A stretch of 64,000 bases of DNA from Alphaproteobacteria bacterium. Its GTDB lineage: Bacteria; Pseudomonadota; Alphaproteobacteria; UBA9655. Below are positions 28,978-38,735 of this stretch, piece by piece (the first letter of the stretch is position 1; every line of letters begins with the position of its first letter). The notes beneath the pieces are model-generated. The model worked only from the letters and a program-made list of their open reading frames with translations, did not search any database and was not told where the DNA came from. A program made the translations under genes and the position numbers. Location: positions 1 through 64,000 of the forward strand of contig JAGONT010000003.1 in the NCBI GenBank assembly GCA_017992885.1, read 5' to 3'.

Positions 28978-29993
28978 TTTTTAGCCTCAGACAGTCGTGT
29001 TAAGAGCTCGATTCTTTCTTCAATTTCATTTTCTGAAACAAATCCATACGCCAGAGGAATGAGCTTTTTTGTCTTGGGATGAAGGGCAATCAAAGCAGGA
29101 ACATGAGATATGCCAAGACGCGCAGAAATTCCGTTATCTCGTTTAGCATGGGGAAACTCAGATAATATTCCCCCATCCAAAGAAATCCCCAACACAGACC
29201 AATTATACTTATCAGAAAACCGTTTCACGATGGGCGCAAAGTGATGACAATAAGAACAATTCTTTCGAAAGAAAAAGAATAGACCATATTCAGAAGCTAA
29301 CGCTTGAATCTTCTTGGGAAGCTTATTCCTCTGCTCATCATAATAGATATGGCGTGCATTCTGATCCACAGGATGAATCAAGGTTTCATCTAAAGACGGG
29401 GTGTTAAGAACAACTTTTTTCCAGACTTCAGAAAATCGCTGACTTTGATCCATGAGGGCTTTTTGTGCCAAGATATAAGTGATGAGATTCTCATCGCTAG
29501 GCTCGAGAATAGCCGTATGAAGCTTTGTTTCAAGAGCCTTGCGCTGAGCCTCAATTTTCTCCGTTGGGGTCGGAGCAGAGGAAGAAGAGCTCCCGCCGGA
29601 AGAGCTTTTTTCCTCTGCTCTTTTGTCCGTTCTTCGATCATTCAGTCTAAGTCTGTTTTCATACCAGTGCCATCCTTCCGCTCTTTTCTCAAAAAAGGAA
29701 GGAGATCTAATCTCATGAGAGCTACTCTCAGAAGGAACCGAAAAGGTATCCTTAGGATAAGGCTTCGATGAAGCTAAAGACTCCGCCTTCAAAGTAAAAA
29801 GGCTGCTGAGCACACTCAAAAGAACAGTAAAATACAAAAAACATGCAGAATTTATTCCATAAATTCGCTTTGAAAAAGAGATGATTATAGATAACGCTCT
29901 TAAATGATTCCAAGTTATAAGCCTCAGTGCTATTAAAGTTATTAAGGCTGAGTTGCTAAAGACTAAGTTTTTTTGAGGGTGATTATTTCCCAT
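28974..29993 (-). CDS. traF: Conjugal transfer protein TraF, thioredoxin-like with CxxC
   Basis: 339 aa. A hydrophobic segment (about 45-70) may act as signal anchor. Residues about 220-339 form a thioredoxin fold with CSYC at 246-249 and a cis-Pro-like ISHVPAL. F-plasmid TraF keeps the fold but lacks the Cys pair, so this version may combine pilus-assembly and disulfide-isomerase roles (F assigns the latter to TrbB, not found here). Residues about 120-140 are Ser-rich linker. Overlaps traN by 11 bp. Confidence 0.9.
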   Translation of the reverse strand: MGNNHPQKNLVFSNSALITLIALRLITWNHLRALSIIISFSKRIYGINSACFLYFTVLLSVLSSLFTLKAESLASSKPYPKDTFSVPSESSSHEIRSPSFFEKRAEGWHWYENRLRLNDRRTDKRAEEKSSSGGSSSSSAPTPTEKIEAQRKALETKLHTAILEPSDENLITYILAQKALMDQSQRFSEVWKKVVLNTPSLDETLIHPVDQNARHIYYDEQRNKLPKKIQALASEYGLFFFFRKNCSYCHHFAPIVKRFSDKYNWSVLGISLDGGILSEFPHAKRDNGISARLGISHVPALIALHPKTKKLIPLAYGFVSENEIEERIELLTRLSEAKK

Positions 29994-31977
29994 GTGAGCG
30001 CATCCCCCCCTTAAGAATTTCTAATCGTTCCCCTAGTCTTTTGCTCATGTCTTGGATTTGGGTAGATTTAGATTTTGTCATGACATCTTGAAAGACTTGC
30101 TTGAAATCAGTCTTCTCTATTTTTTCGCTCCCCTTTGGGCTCATTTCCTCTTGCTTACCAGCTTTGAAGTTCTTCATGAGATCTTCAAAAACTTCTCTGA
30201 GATCTAGCCTGGAAAAGTCGATTCTCTGAATTTCTTCAATGGTAAAGCCTCGGCAAAGAGGTTTCTTAGGTTTACCCCATCCGAGCTTTATTTGAAGGCG
30301 TCCTTGTTCATGAAGGGTTTTGAGGAGTTTGCTGTTAAAGCAGCAAAAAGTCGTTTTCTTCTTGATGCACTTTCCTGGGACTTTCTTCGCACAATAGGTT
30401 CCAATCTTGTGGCAAAGACCCGCTTTGCGCTTTTTGCTCAGAGTTTTTGCTTTTGGTTTGCACTTAGAGAGACCAGCGTCCGTACCCCAACCTCTCCCTG
30501 ACCCACAACAATCCTTAAAATCAAAAATGTATCTTGAACAACGTTCGTCTTTTCCTTTAAAAATCATACCCTTTTTAAAATTTCCCTGTATTTCCTTTAA
30601 TACTGTTAACTGAGCCAGAGTGGACATCATCTCATCATTGGTCTCATAAGTTTGATCTCGACAAGTTCCATCTAAACAAAAGGGAGTGTTTCCTCCTACG
30701 ATGCTATGAGAGGTTCGAGTTTCCCCTTTGCATTGATAGGTTTGAGCGTAGACCACACACGTCTTTCCGACCATTTGTTTACACCGCGAATTTATTTGAA
30801 CGCATCCCCTCGCTCTTAAAGGACCACAATCATCTTTAGAAGGAATGAAGCAGCTATAAATACGGAGTTCCTGCCAACAGTCTTGAGTCACAGGAACTCC
30901 TTCAATAAGCCGTGTTTCCCTCCCTTGGAGGCATATTTTTGAGCTATAAAAACAAAGTCCTTGATCAACTTTCTCTTCTAAACGCTCACAATTGTTTAAA
31001 ATCCAATCACCAGGAAGAACCTCATGAATCTCTTCTTCATGAAGGATGGTCAAATGGGCTGTAAGATCGTATCCTTTCAAATTGCCATGACTGCAATATC
31101 TAGCTCTTCCTTCAATTCTAGGCTTTCCTGAAATATCTCTTGCAAGAAGAACACTTTGAATCTGCTCTTCAGTTAAATCTGTAGGGATTGTGTTTCTTGG
31201 ATTATTGCATTTACGGCAGCGGTTAGGCTTTCCACTCAAAGTCTCTTGAAGACAAGCCTTAAAGGAGGCAGTAATGTCGATAAGGCCTTGATTTTTTCTC
31301 CACACTCCTCTCCATCTCCAATGCAAAATGTCGCCAAGGAGGGCAGGACAAGCTCGAGAATGTCTCTTTTTATAGGACTTTTTACACCCCGTAAGACGAA
31401 TAACAACAGGGGTTTCCTTTCTTATTTTTTTCTTCACCACTTGGACATGCAGGTTGCTAATACATTGTTCAAGAAAATCATCTCCTGCTTCTTCACAAGC
31501 AAAGGTTTGGTCTTTTCCATTTTGAATGGTCTCAACAAGGTGTGTTCCTTGACCGCCGATTGTCGCCAGAGGATTATCAATAAAAGGTTGAGATCCCTTA
31601 AGAAGGGGATCTGTTTTGGGATCAATTTTAAAGGGAGCACGCGTATTAGCGCTTTCACGAATCATTTGGCTGGCAGTGTCATGACGAATCTTGCTTTTAG
31701 ATTTTCCTTCAAGAGTGTCACTCTTAAAACCAGCCTCTTGAGGCTTCTCCCCCTTGTAGAAAGGATGAGGACCTGCTTCAGCTTTCTTCTCATCAATGTG
31801 TTCTAAAAATTCTTGAGCCGCTTGATCTCCTTTTTTCAGATTCTTCCAAGAATTCCCAAAGGCTGCAAAAGAAAGAAACAAGATTAATAGAAAAATGAGA
31901 CAAGAAAGCGTTATGCTCGTAAAAGTGGGAGGCACCTTTAGAAAGCAGCTGAGAAGAGACCTCTTCAAACCCTTCAT
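29983..31977 (-). CDS. traN: Mating-pair stabilisation protein TraN
   Basis: 664 aa with an N-terminal signal sequence and many cysteines, spread through the middle (GCKKSYKKRHSRACPALLGD, CCGSGRGWG, CxxKxxTFCCFNSKLL), as in TraN adhesins. TraN is an outer-membrane protein that contacts the recipient surface. The high Cys count fits a need for DsbC-like partners (TrbC, TraF) encoded nearby. It overlaps trbC by 4 bp (ATGA). Confidence 0.93.
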   Translation of the reverse strand: MKGLKRSLLSCFLKVPPTFTSITLSCLIFLLILFLSFAAFGNSWKNLKKGDQAAQEFLEHIDEKKAEAGPHPFYKGEKPQEAGFKSDTLEGKSKSKIRHDTASQMIRESANTRAPFKIDPKTDPLLKGSQPFIDNPLATIGGQGTHLVETIQNGKDQTFACEEAGDDFLEQCISNLHVQVVKKKIRKETPVVIRLTGCKKSYKKRHSRACPALLGDILHWRWRGVWRKNQGLIDITASFKACLQETLSGKPNRCRKCNNPRNTIPTDLTEEQIQSVLLARDISGKPRIEGRARYCSHGNLKGYDLTAHLTILHEEEIHEVLPGDWILNNCERLEEKVDQGLCFYSSKICLQGRETRLIEGVPVTQDCWQELRIYSCFIPSKDDCGPLRARGCVQINSRCKQMVGKTCVVYAQTYQCKGETRTSHSIVGGNTPFCLDGTCRDQTYETNDEMMSTLAQLTVLKEIQGNFKKGMIFKGKDERCSRYIFDFKDCCGSGRGWGTDAGLSKCKPKAKTLSKKRKAGLCHKIGTYCAKKVPGKCIKKKTTFCCFNSKLLKTLHEQGRLQIKLGWGKPKKPLCRGFTIEEIQRIDFSRLDLREVFEDLMKNFKAGKQEEMSPKGSEKIEKTDFKQVFQDVMTKSKSTQIQDMSKRLGERLEILKGGMRSHGK

Positions 31978-32876
31978 TTGTCTCTTCCTTTTCCCTGCAA
32001 ACGATTTGACAACAAATCCTTGGTCAAAAGGGCTTTTGCCTCATTTTGAAGATCTCCCTCTTTGGCAAAGGTTTCTAAAACATAGTGCACACTAGTATGC
32101 CCTTGTATTCGGTCATGAAGAGGAGCTTGGGTACGTTCTGAAGAGTTAAGTTGAAAAGGTTTTGCCAGAATATAGGTAGGCACAGAAGATACAGAGAAGA
32201 AGGTAAAAAGCTCAGGATCAATACTCACCCCCTGCCCAGTCTTTAAGATGATTTTCTGTAGAGCTTGAATTGTTTTGCCGTAGCTTATTTTTCTTGGTTC
32301 CCCGTGTTCCTCGCCTACGCAAGGACGAGGACAAGCCCTAAATCCTCTTAAAACGAGTGTAGCTCCATATTGTTTAGCCTCATGAGCAAGATTCATCAGA
32401 GCTTTCTCTCCAAGAGAGAAAGAAACAAAAATGTAAAGATTTCCTTCTGGGTTACGAACTTGAGAGTTTACAGCAGGAATTTTCTCTGTGCTTTGACAGG
32501 TTGGAAATGAAGTGAGGGCTTTTTCATTAAGCTCATTAACAAATTGTTGAAATTCTTTATCCTCTAAAACAGGTTCTTTTTTTTGGAAGGTTTCTTGCTG
32601 AAAGTCCTGAAACTCCTTATTTTTCTGAAATTTCTCAACTTTTTGCGCTGATTTTTCTTGCAGTGCTTGAATGTCTTTTGTGTTGATAGGAATGACCTTG
32701 CAAGAACCTGTTGGGGAAAAGAGCTGTTGGGGAAAATTTTTTTCATGTTGATGTGCTTCTTTATGAGGAACAATTTCATGCCCCGCAAAAGCACAACTGG
32801 AGCTCATGTCTCCCAGAATGGAGGAAAAAGACAAAATAAAAATATTTAAAATCAAATACTTTATAAGATACAGCAA
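31974..32876 (-). CDS. trbC: Pilus assembly protein TrbC (F-type)
   Basis: 300 aa. Signal peptide at 1-25, a helical charged region (about 60-135), then the TrbC_Ftype domain (NLYIFVSFSLGEKALMNLA, SIDPELFTFFSVSSVPTYIL), thioredoxin-like and lacking a CxxC. Role in pilus assembly. Overlaps traU by 16 bp and traN by 4 bp. Confidence 0.92.
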   Translation of the reverse strand: MLYLIKYLILNIFILSFSSILGDMSSSCAFAGHEIVPHKEAHQHEKNFPQQLFSPTGSCKVIPINTKDIQALQEKSAQKVEKFQKNKEFQDFQQETFQKKEPVLEDKEFQQFVNELNEKALTSFPTCQSTEKIPAVNSQVRNPEGNLYIFVSFSLGEKALMNLAHEAKQYGATLVLRGFRACPRPCVGEEHGEPRKISYGKTIQALQKIILKTGQGVSIDPELFTFFSVSSVPTYILAKPFQLNSSERTQAPLHDRIQGHTSVHYVLETFAKEGDLQNEAKALLTKDLLSNRLQGKGRDK

Positions 32877-34084
32877 TTAACTTTTCTCCAAATCAAGTAG
32901 CCAAAGTCTTCTCCTTTGTAGGGAAATTCCCTCCCTGAACCCCAGATGACTTCAGTTCTTCCCAAGGGGTTGCAGGCCATAGGACCTCGTGTCATCGGAC
33001 GGGGGTACGTCATTTGGGTTTTGTATTGGGACTTCTTGATGATGGGTAAGGGATATTTCTGACAGATTTCTGCATTTGTTATTCCGCTTGTTCCCCAAAG
33101 TAACAATTCTCGATGAAGCTTGGCTATCATACGCTGAACCATCAAAAGGCTCGCTTGAACACCCCCATTGTGCGCCGCATTATTGCCAGTAAAAGGATAA
33201 AGACTGCCCTGACATCCACCACACCAAAAGAATCCATCCAGTGGAAATCCCGCAGTTGCCGCCGCACAATCAGCCGCACAGGCGGCCTGTGCCAGTTGAT
33301 TGCCAAAGAGCACGGCTTCTGGATTGAGAATAAAAGAAAGCTCATCTTCATTCCACAAAGGATCAAGCTCTGTAAGATAGGTCACATCAAAATCTTGTTG
33401 TTCCATACATAGAAAATCCTTGATGAGTTCAAGCCAGTAGATGACAGGATAAACATACCAATGAACCTGATAGAAACTGTGCTGGGCTTGACTTGATTCT
33501 TTGGCACCATGGATTCCGTATCCAATGGTACTGTTTCCTAATTGAAGGCCTCCCATATTCACCATACAAAAAGGAACCCGTGTGACATCTACCAGTCTCA
33601 CTGGCTCCCAAAAACCCACAGGAACACCAGGAACAAGGGGAATGGGAGGCCTTGGACACCAACAGGGAATTTGAGGGGGATTAGGGATATCCTCTCGTCC
33701 GCCTCCACTCACATTTATAGCCCCAATTGAGATAGGAAAGAGGCAAGACCAGCAAATATCTGTTATGGGATTTACAAAGCGTCCCTGACATGTTTTGCTT
33801 GCTGCGGGAGTATTAAAAAAAATAACAGAAATCAAAAAATGTATGAAAAAATTCTTTTTAAGGGTATGCCCTTTTTTTGTGTCTCTAACCTTTCTATGCT
33901 TTTTCTCTTGGGGAACTGCTAAAAATATTTTTTCTCTGGACGTATTTGAAGGAAGAGACAACTTAATATCCCCTGAGATCTTATTCTCCGCGGATATGAT
34001 TTTAGGTATTTGTGTATTAGGGTGGATCGTCTGCTTGTGGTTCTTCCCACAAAAGATATAAAGCTTTTGGAAAATGGTTTTCAC
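32861..34084 (-). CDS. traU: Conjugal transfer protein TraU
   Basis: 407 aa. The TraU domain starts near residue 100 (CQGRFVNPITDICWSCLFPISIG) with the Cys-rich signature CWCPRPP and DVTRVPFCMVN. About 75 unconserved residues precede the hydrophobic export segment (FFIHFLISVIFFN), longer than usual; I see no better Met, so a downstream non-ATG start may be real. Overlaps traW by 4 bp and trbC by 16 bp. Confidence 0.93.
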   Translation of the reverse strand: MKTIFQKLYIFCGKNHKQTIHPNTQIPKIISAENKISGDIKLSLPSNTSREKIFLAVPQEKKHRKVRDTKKGHTLKKNFFIHFLISVIFFNTPAASKTCQGRFVNPITDICWSCLFPISIGAINVSGGGREDIPNPPQIPCWCPRPPIPLVPGVPVGFWEPVRLVDVTRVPFCMVNMGGLQLGNSTIGYGIHGAKESSQAQHSFYQVHWYVYPVIYWLELIKDFLCMEQQDFDVTYLTELDPLWNEDELSFILNPEAVLFGNQLAQAACAADCAAATAGFPLDGFFWCGGCQGSLYPFTGNNAAHNGGVQASLLMVQRMIAKLHRELLLWGTSGITNAEICQKYPLPIIKKSQYKTQMTYPRPMTRGPMACNPLGRTEVIWGSGREFPYKGEDFGYLIWRKVNCCIL

Positions 34085-34899
34085 TTTTGGCTCCCTTTGA
34101 TGTTGGAGATCTCCGTGAGTTTTTTTTGAGATTCAGGAGTTTCCTCTGCTTTTACAGAGAAAAACTGGGGAGAATAAATTTCTTCGATTCGTAAGCGAAG
34201 TTCTTCCTGAGATACAAGAGCTGGAACGTGCTGAATGCCGAGCTTTTTTGTAAGAACACCTTGTTGATCAAAATACACAGGAACTTTCAACTCCTCCGAC
34301 AGTGCTAAAGGCGCTCCTTTTGTAAGAATTAATTTCAGAGGGCTTTGCTGTAGTTTCTCTTTGGCAAAATTCTTTTGCTCCTCATCATCTCCATCAAAGA
34401 AAAGGAGATTTTGAGAAAGACTGACTGTTTCAAGAGGATTTACCTTTGTGCCTTTTTTAATAAAGACGCGGCCTTTATGGTCCGTGAGATCATTTTGGAC
34501 GACATAAGTGGGGTCGTAATAAAATGTGTGTGACTTGGGTGCCCTTGTTATGCCTGCAACAGGCCTCGGTCTTTCAACAGCAGCTTTTCCTTTCTTTTGA
34601 AGAATGTGGTTATGGCGTTCCAGTTCTCCACTTTCTTCCATTACCTTTAACTTTTGCTGAATAAGCTGGATGGGGTCTTCTTCCTCAATGGAATAAAGCA
34701 CTCCATGAGTTCCGCAGTCTCTTGCTAGAGCAGTACTCAATATCCAGTGGTCAGTGCTCAGAAAGGTAACAAGAAAAAAAACTGGCTTCAAAGACACAAT
34801 AAGAGATCTTAGAGCTTGAGGTGTTTCATTAAAATCTCTGACCACTGGAGACTGAATACTGAGACCTGGCTTTACCACTTGAACACCGACTTTCCCCAA
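34081..34899 (-). CDS. traW: Conjugal transfer protein TraW
   Basis: 272 aa. After an N-terminal hydrophobic segment (about 35-55) comes the TraW signature RDCGTHGVLYSIEEEDPIQL, and the C-terminal half is periplasmic and mixed (LFFDGDDEEQ, IQHVPALVS, a thioredoxin-like element). Role in pilus assembly together with TrbC. Overlaps the upstream signal peptidase gene by 28 bp. Confidence 0.92.
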   Translation of the reverse strand: MGKVGVQVVKPGLSIQSPVVRDFNETPQALRSLIVSLKPVFFLVTFLSTDHWILSTALARDCGTHGVLYSIEEEDPIQLIQQKLKVMEESGELERHNHILQKKGKAAVERPRPVAGITRAPKSHTFYYDPTYVVQNDLTDHKGRVFIKKGTKVNPLETVSLSQNLLFFDGDDEEQKNFAKEKLQQSPLKLILTKGAPLALSEELKVPVYFDQQGVLTKKLGIQHVPALVSQEELRLRIEEIYSPQFFSVKAEETPESQKKLTEISNIKGSQK

Positions 34900-35369
34900 A
34901 TCTTCTCTATGGGAACAAGACCAAACTCTTTGTAGCGAGAGTCAAAGCTTCGAAGATGATCTCCCCCAACAAAGATGTATCCTTCAGGCACAATAGGCAT
35001 TGAAAGAGGTGTTAAGGGCTTGCCTTCTGTGGTTTTGTCTAAAAGGGGAAAGATTGTAAAAAGGGTAATGTTACTTGCTGTATTTTTAGATTTTATCTGC
35101 AATTGTTCTTTGTCCCGGATAATTCTATCCCCTGGAAGGCCTATCACACGTTTAGCGAAAGGCCTCTCTCCCACATAAGAAACAGGATGATTTGGGATGA
35201 GAACGATATCTCCTCGTTTAAGGGAAGTACTTTTCAAAAATAGAACATAGTGAACTCCTTCCAAACTCTCTGAGGCACACCTTCCTAATTTTGTTTGAGA
35301 CGTAATGCCCCAGCAAAGAAGAGAAAGCGTCCCTAAACCCAAGCATAACTTAAGCAGCCTTCTTTTCAT
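34872..35369 (-). CDS. trhF: S26 signal peptidase TraF/TrhF-type
   Basis: 165 aa. An N-terminal anchor (about 5-22) is followed by S26 motifs: nucleophile Ser35 in CASESLEG and general-base Lys73 in FAKRVIGLPGD, with a C-terminal FVGGDH box. In SXT/IncA/C-type systems TrhF sits between traC and traW exactly as here, whereas the F plasmid has none. Its likely substrate is the pilin or another Tra protein; not proven. Overlaps its neighbours by 4 bp (upstream trbI) and 28 bp (traW). Confidence 0.85.
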   Translation of the reverse strand: MKRRLLKLCLGLGTLSLLCWGITSQTKLGRCASESLEGVHYVLFLKSTSLKRGDIVLIPNHPVSYVGERPFAKRVIGLPGDRIIRDKEQLQIKSKNTASNITLFTIFPLLDKTTEGKPLTPLSMPIVPEGYIFVGGDHLRSFDSRYKEFGLVPIEKIWGKSVFKW

Positions 35370-35875
35370 GGCTGATCCTTTGTTTGTTGAGATTCAACTT
35401 GTTGAAGGCGTCGTTTTACTTCTTCTGTAAAATCGGGAACACTGTGGGTGGCAAAAGCATCGCGCTCTAAAAGAAGCACTTTTTTCTCTGCCATAAGACC
35501 TTCAAGCACTCCATCATAGAGAGTCAAAAAGGAAGACAACTTGTCTTCAAGCTCTTTATCAGAAACATGAGCACTCGCAAGAGCTTGAGCGCGATCATGG
35601 AGAATCTCTTCTCGATCAACGCTTCCTATCCTATTTGCTAGCCAATCATTCGAGGAGGAATCAGCTAAAGGAGCTTTATTGAAGATACTTTCTTGCCAAA
35701 AACGACCAGAGTTTGGTTTCCAATACAGTATTGTGTTGATGAAAATAGCACCTAAAACTCCTCCTAACACTCCTGTAGAAAAGAGCGCCCACTTAATTCT
35801 TCTCTTTGAATCTACGAGAGAGAAGGTTGTTTCAGATAAATTTTCGAGAGCTTCTTGATTCTTTTCTTGCGTCAT
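35366..35875 (-). CDS. trbI: TrbI-like small membrane protein
   Basis: 169 aa. One TM helix (about 28-48), then a helical, charged periplasmic segment. Position between traC and trhF, size and layout match F TrbI-type inner-membrane proteins that affect pilus retraction; sequence identity to F is weak. Confidence 0.65.
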   Translation of the reverse strand: MTQEKNQEALENLSETTFSLVDSKRRIKWALFSTGVLGGVLGAIFINTILYWKPNSGRFWQESIFNKAPLADSSSNDWLANRIGSVDREEILHDRAQALASAHVSDKELEDKLSSFLTLYDGVLEGLMAEKKVLLLERDAFATHSVPDFTEEVKRRLQQVESQQTKDQP

Positions 35876-35890
35876 ACTTTTTTCCTTTAT

Positions 35891-38404
35891 TTATTGGGGG
35901 GTTGCTATGAGTTGAATGGCATCTTTTAGGCTGTACCCTTCCTTCACCAGGATTTGCACAGCGGCAAATTCTTCTGCTTTTGTGGAGTAAAGAATCTTAG
36001 AGAAGGAATCGAGGAGGAGCCTTCCCACAGCAAAGCCTTTAGGTCCTTTAATCATCACTTCTGCATACTTGCCTTGTTCTGTCCTGAGAGACCTCAACGT
36101 CCGTTCCATGGCTGGGTCCATAACAAGACGATCAGAGTTCTTAAGCAGTTTAATGGATTCATCCTTTTGAGAGAGAAGACACATCCAATCCGCATTATCA
36201 AAAGCAGCTTGAGCACCAGGGGTGGCATAAAAGTCGTTGACCGACTGAGTGCCGACAATAAGACCTCCGAAGTACTTACGAAGACGTCTTGCTGCCGTTT
36301 CAATGAATACTCCTGATTGAGCACCTCTCAACATATCCCAAGCTTCATCGAGAATAAGACAAGAGGGAGTTGTTCTCTCTCCAAGGTAAATAGAGTTAGT
36401 GATTTGCAAGATCACCATTTGGACAATGACCGATTGAAGATCTTTCCGTTCTTTGAGTTCTTCAAGTTCTACCACCACGAGCGTATCCGTAAGATCAATG
36501 TTGGCAGGACCGTTAAAGAACCGTCCATAGGTTCCCCGCTCTGTATAAGGATAGAGCCTTTCTCCGAGTGTCTTTGCTGTTTCATCTGGGTGATTTAAAA
36601 GGAAAGTGGCTACATCTGTAATGGTTGCGTTGTTTTTCTTTGAGTTCCAGCCTTCTTGAATAGCTTGTTCAAGGTAGGTATCTTCTAGATCTGTGGTTCC
36701 TTCTTTAGGGGCTGCCATAAGGGAGAGAATGGGCTTTAACATGGCTAAAGCGTCAGAAGCCGCTTTTGTGTCATTGAAGGGAATGGAGGAGAATGGATTT
36801 ATGCAAATGGGAGAATGGGTTGAAAACTCTAAATATGTTCCTTTTAACAACTTAACTGTTTTTTCAAAGGATCGACCTACATCAATCACAAAGACTTTGC
36901 CACCCATACCTAAAATGCTGGTCATGAGTTCTTGCATAAAGACGGATTTTCCTGATCCTGATCGTCCTACAACGCAAGCGTTATAGTTCCCTTCATTATT
37001 ATCAAAAGGTGACCAATAGAAGAGCTGTCCCCGTCTTCCCACCAATATCATTCCAGGAGAGGATGTTCCTTGCCATTCTCCTTGAAGAGGCATGAGGTTT
37101 GAAGGTTCATGACTTAAGGTTGTTTTTGTTTTCTTGAGTTTCCGGCTATCTTCTGCGGCTCCTTCTCCCCATGTCATGGGCAAACAGCTTAAAAAAGAGG
37201 GAAGTTGGAGATATTTATCCAGACTTAACTCCCACCTTTGAGAACGATAGAGATTAAAGAGGGTTTGTTGCTCTCGCTCAATTTTCTCAGGAGAGCTTAA
37301 AAGCCCCACCTGAAAGCGAGTACGCACCAGCCTTTGACCTTCTTCAAACTTTTCTCGCACATAGCGCCATTCTTCCTCTTCTTTTTTAAGAGAAGGAACG
37401 TATTTGGCAATAGGGCTAGCAGCTTGTTTTTCAACGTTGCCACACTTGGCAAGCATTTGGGTTTTGAGAGTTTTTTCATTGCAAACATGGACGCCATAAA
37501 CAAGGAAAAAACAGCTTTGCAATCGCAAGAACTCATCAAAAGGATCGCCAATCAAAATTCCCATGCCCCCTTGATGCCACACAGGTGGAAAGAGACGCGC
37601 TGTATAAAGACGCATGACTTTCTCATTTTCACCAAACACTAGTTGGGAAGGTTCCACAGCAAATCGCGTGGATGGGCTCATGAGCTGATTCGAGAGAACC
37701 TCATAGGGGTTCCAAGTGGTCTCAGGTTTTAGAGATTCATCATTCAAAAAAGAACTATTCCATTGATTAAGCAAATCATCTGTCGGGTTTAAAAGCTCAT
37801 CAAGGCCCATGAGCAAATCTTCGGATTGCCAAATTTTAACAGGCAATCCCCATCCTTTCAGAGTTGTCAGAAGTTGCTCACGTAAAGCTAAAATAGCCTC
37901 CATCGAAGGAGACAAAGCAATAGGTTCGCTATAGGAAAAAATAAGACGAAAGGTCCTGGCGCTTCCGCTTGAGGGAAGAAGCCCTTGAGAAAGATTTCGT
38001 AAGTAAATTCCGCGCTCTTTGGCAAGCTCTTCAAGAATTTTAGAGTGTCCTACACGGGCCTTTTCCCATGTCTTTATCCAAGCTTCCGTTCGATGACTAC
38101 CAAGAAGAAGACATTGAAAACTTGATCCTAAGGGCAAGGCATGTTGAAAAAGCCCTGTTAATTGCCGTGGGATTTCATCCCCACACCCCACCAAAGGTAA
38201 CGTTTCAATCACAAACCCTAAGCTTGAGCGATTGATAAAAATCTGTGTCTCAGGATCAAAACTTCTGTAAGGGAGAACTTCACTCAAACTATGAGACAAT
38301 AAAAATTCATGGGTCAAACGAAGAGTAGACGAAGACGCCCCAAAGGGCGTTCCCTCTCCTTTAAGTTTATTCCAAAGAGACTTGGATAGTTTGTTTGTCT
38401 GCAT
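35891..38404 (-). CDS. traC: Conjugation ATPase TraC (VirB4 type)
   Basis: 837 aa. The N-terminal TraC domain (about 30-300) is followed by a VirB4-like ATPase with Walker A GRSGSGKS at 480-487 and Walker B CLILDEAWDML; the RLRKYFGG and GTQSVNDF motifs follow. It powers pilus assembly at the inner membrane. It shares a nucleotide with traV and has its own spacing of 15 bp to trbI. Confidence 0.96.
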   Translation of the reverse strand: MQTNKLSKSLWNKLKGEGTPFGASSSTLRLTHEFLLSHSLSEVLPYRSFDPETQIFINRSSLGFVIETLPLVGCGDEIPRQLTGLFQHALPLGSSFQCLLLGSHRTEAWIKTWEKARVGHSKILEELAKERGIYLRNLSQGLLPSSGSARTFRLIFSYSEPIALSPSMEAILALREQLLTTLKGWGLPVKIWQSEDLLMGLDELLNPTDDLLNQWNSSFLNDESLKPETTWNPYEVLSNQLMSPSTRFAVEPSQLVFGENEKVMRLYTARLFPPVWHQGGMGILIGDPFDEFLRLQSCFFLVYGVHVCNEKTLKTQMLAKCGNVEKQAASPIAKYVPSLKKEEEEWRYVREKFEEGQRLVRTRFQVGLLSSPEKIEREQQTLFNLYRSQRWELSLDKYLQLPSFLSCLPMTWGEGAAEDSRKLKKTKTTLSHEPSNLMPLQGEWQGTSSPGMILVGRRGQLFYWSPFDNNEGNYNACVVGRSGSGKSVFMQELMTSILGMGGKVFVIDVGRSFEKTVKLLKGTYLEFSTHSPICINPFSSIPFNDTKAASDALAMLKPILSLMAAPKEGTTDLEDTYLEQAIQEGWNSKKNNATITDVATFLLNHPDETAKTLGERLYPYTERGTYGRFFNGPANIDLTDTLVVVELEELKERKDLQSVIVQMVILQITNSIYLGERTTPSCLILDEAWDMLRGAQSGVFIETAARRLRKYFGGLIVGTQSVNDFYATPGAQAAFDNADWMCLLSQKDESIKLLKNSDRLVMDPAMERTLRSLRTEQGKYAEVMIKGPKGFAVGRLLLDSFSKILYSTKAEEFAAVQILVKEGYSLKDAIQLIATPQ

Positions 38405-38730
38405 TAAGGTTTTCCTGTGAGGAGGGATAAAGGTTCTCTCAAGGGCCTAGGGGCATACCAAATCTGACTCTCTTCCTGAATTGCTATTTCAGCTTTAAGG
38501 TTATCTGTTGCTGTACAGACCTGACATGTGGGGGGTAGAGAAGCTGTAGAGGGTTGAGGAATTTCTCCTTGGTCAACCATGGTATTAACTTCAGAGATGG
38601 ACTTACAACCTACGCCTTTTCCAGAGGGACACTCAAATCCTCCCTCATAAACACCCATACAACCGGAAAGACTGAGCGTGATTCCAACGGACATAATTTG
38701 AGTGGCTTTTTTATAATAAGTATTTCTCAT
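38404..38730 (-). CDS. traV: Outer-membrane lipoprotein TraV
   Basis: 108 aa with a lipobox LSGC (Cys23 lipidated) and the conserved FxCPxGxGVxCKSxSEVNxM motif; a second Cys pair (CQVCTA) follows. Shorter than F TraV (about 170 aa). Forms the outer-membrane core with TraB and TraK. Confidence 0.9.
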   Translation of the reverse strand: MRNTYYKKATQIMSVGITLSLSGCMGVYEGGFECPSGKGVGCKSISEVNTMVDQGEIPQPSTASLPPTCQVCTATDNLKAEIAIQEESQIWYAPRPLREPLSLLTGKP

Positions 38731-38735
38731 GGGCG

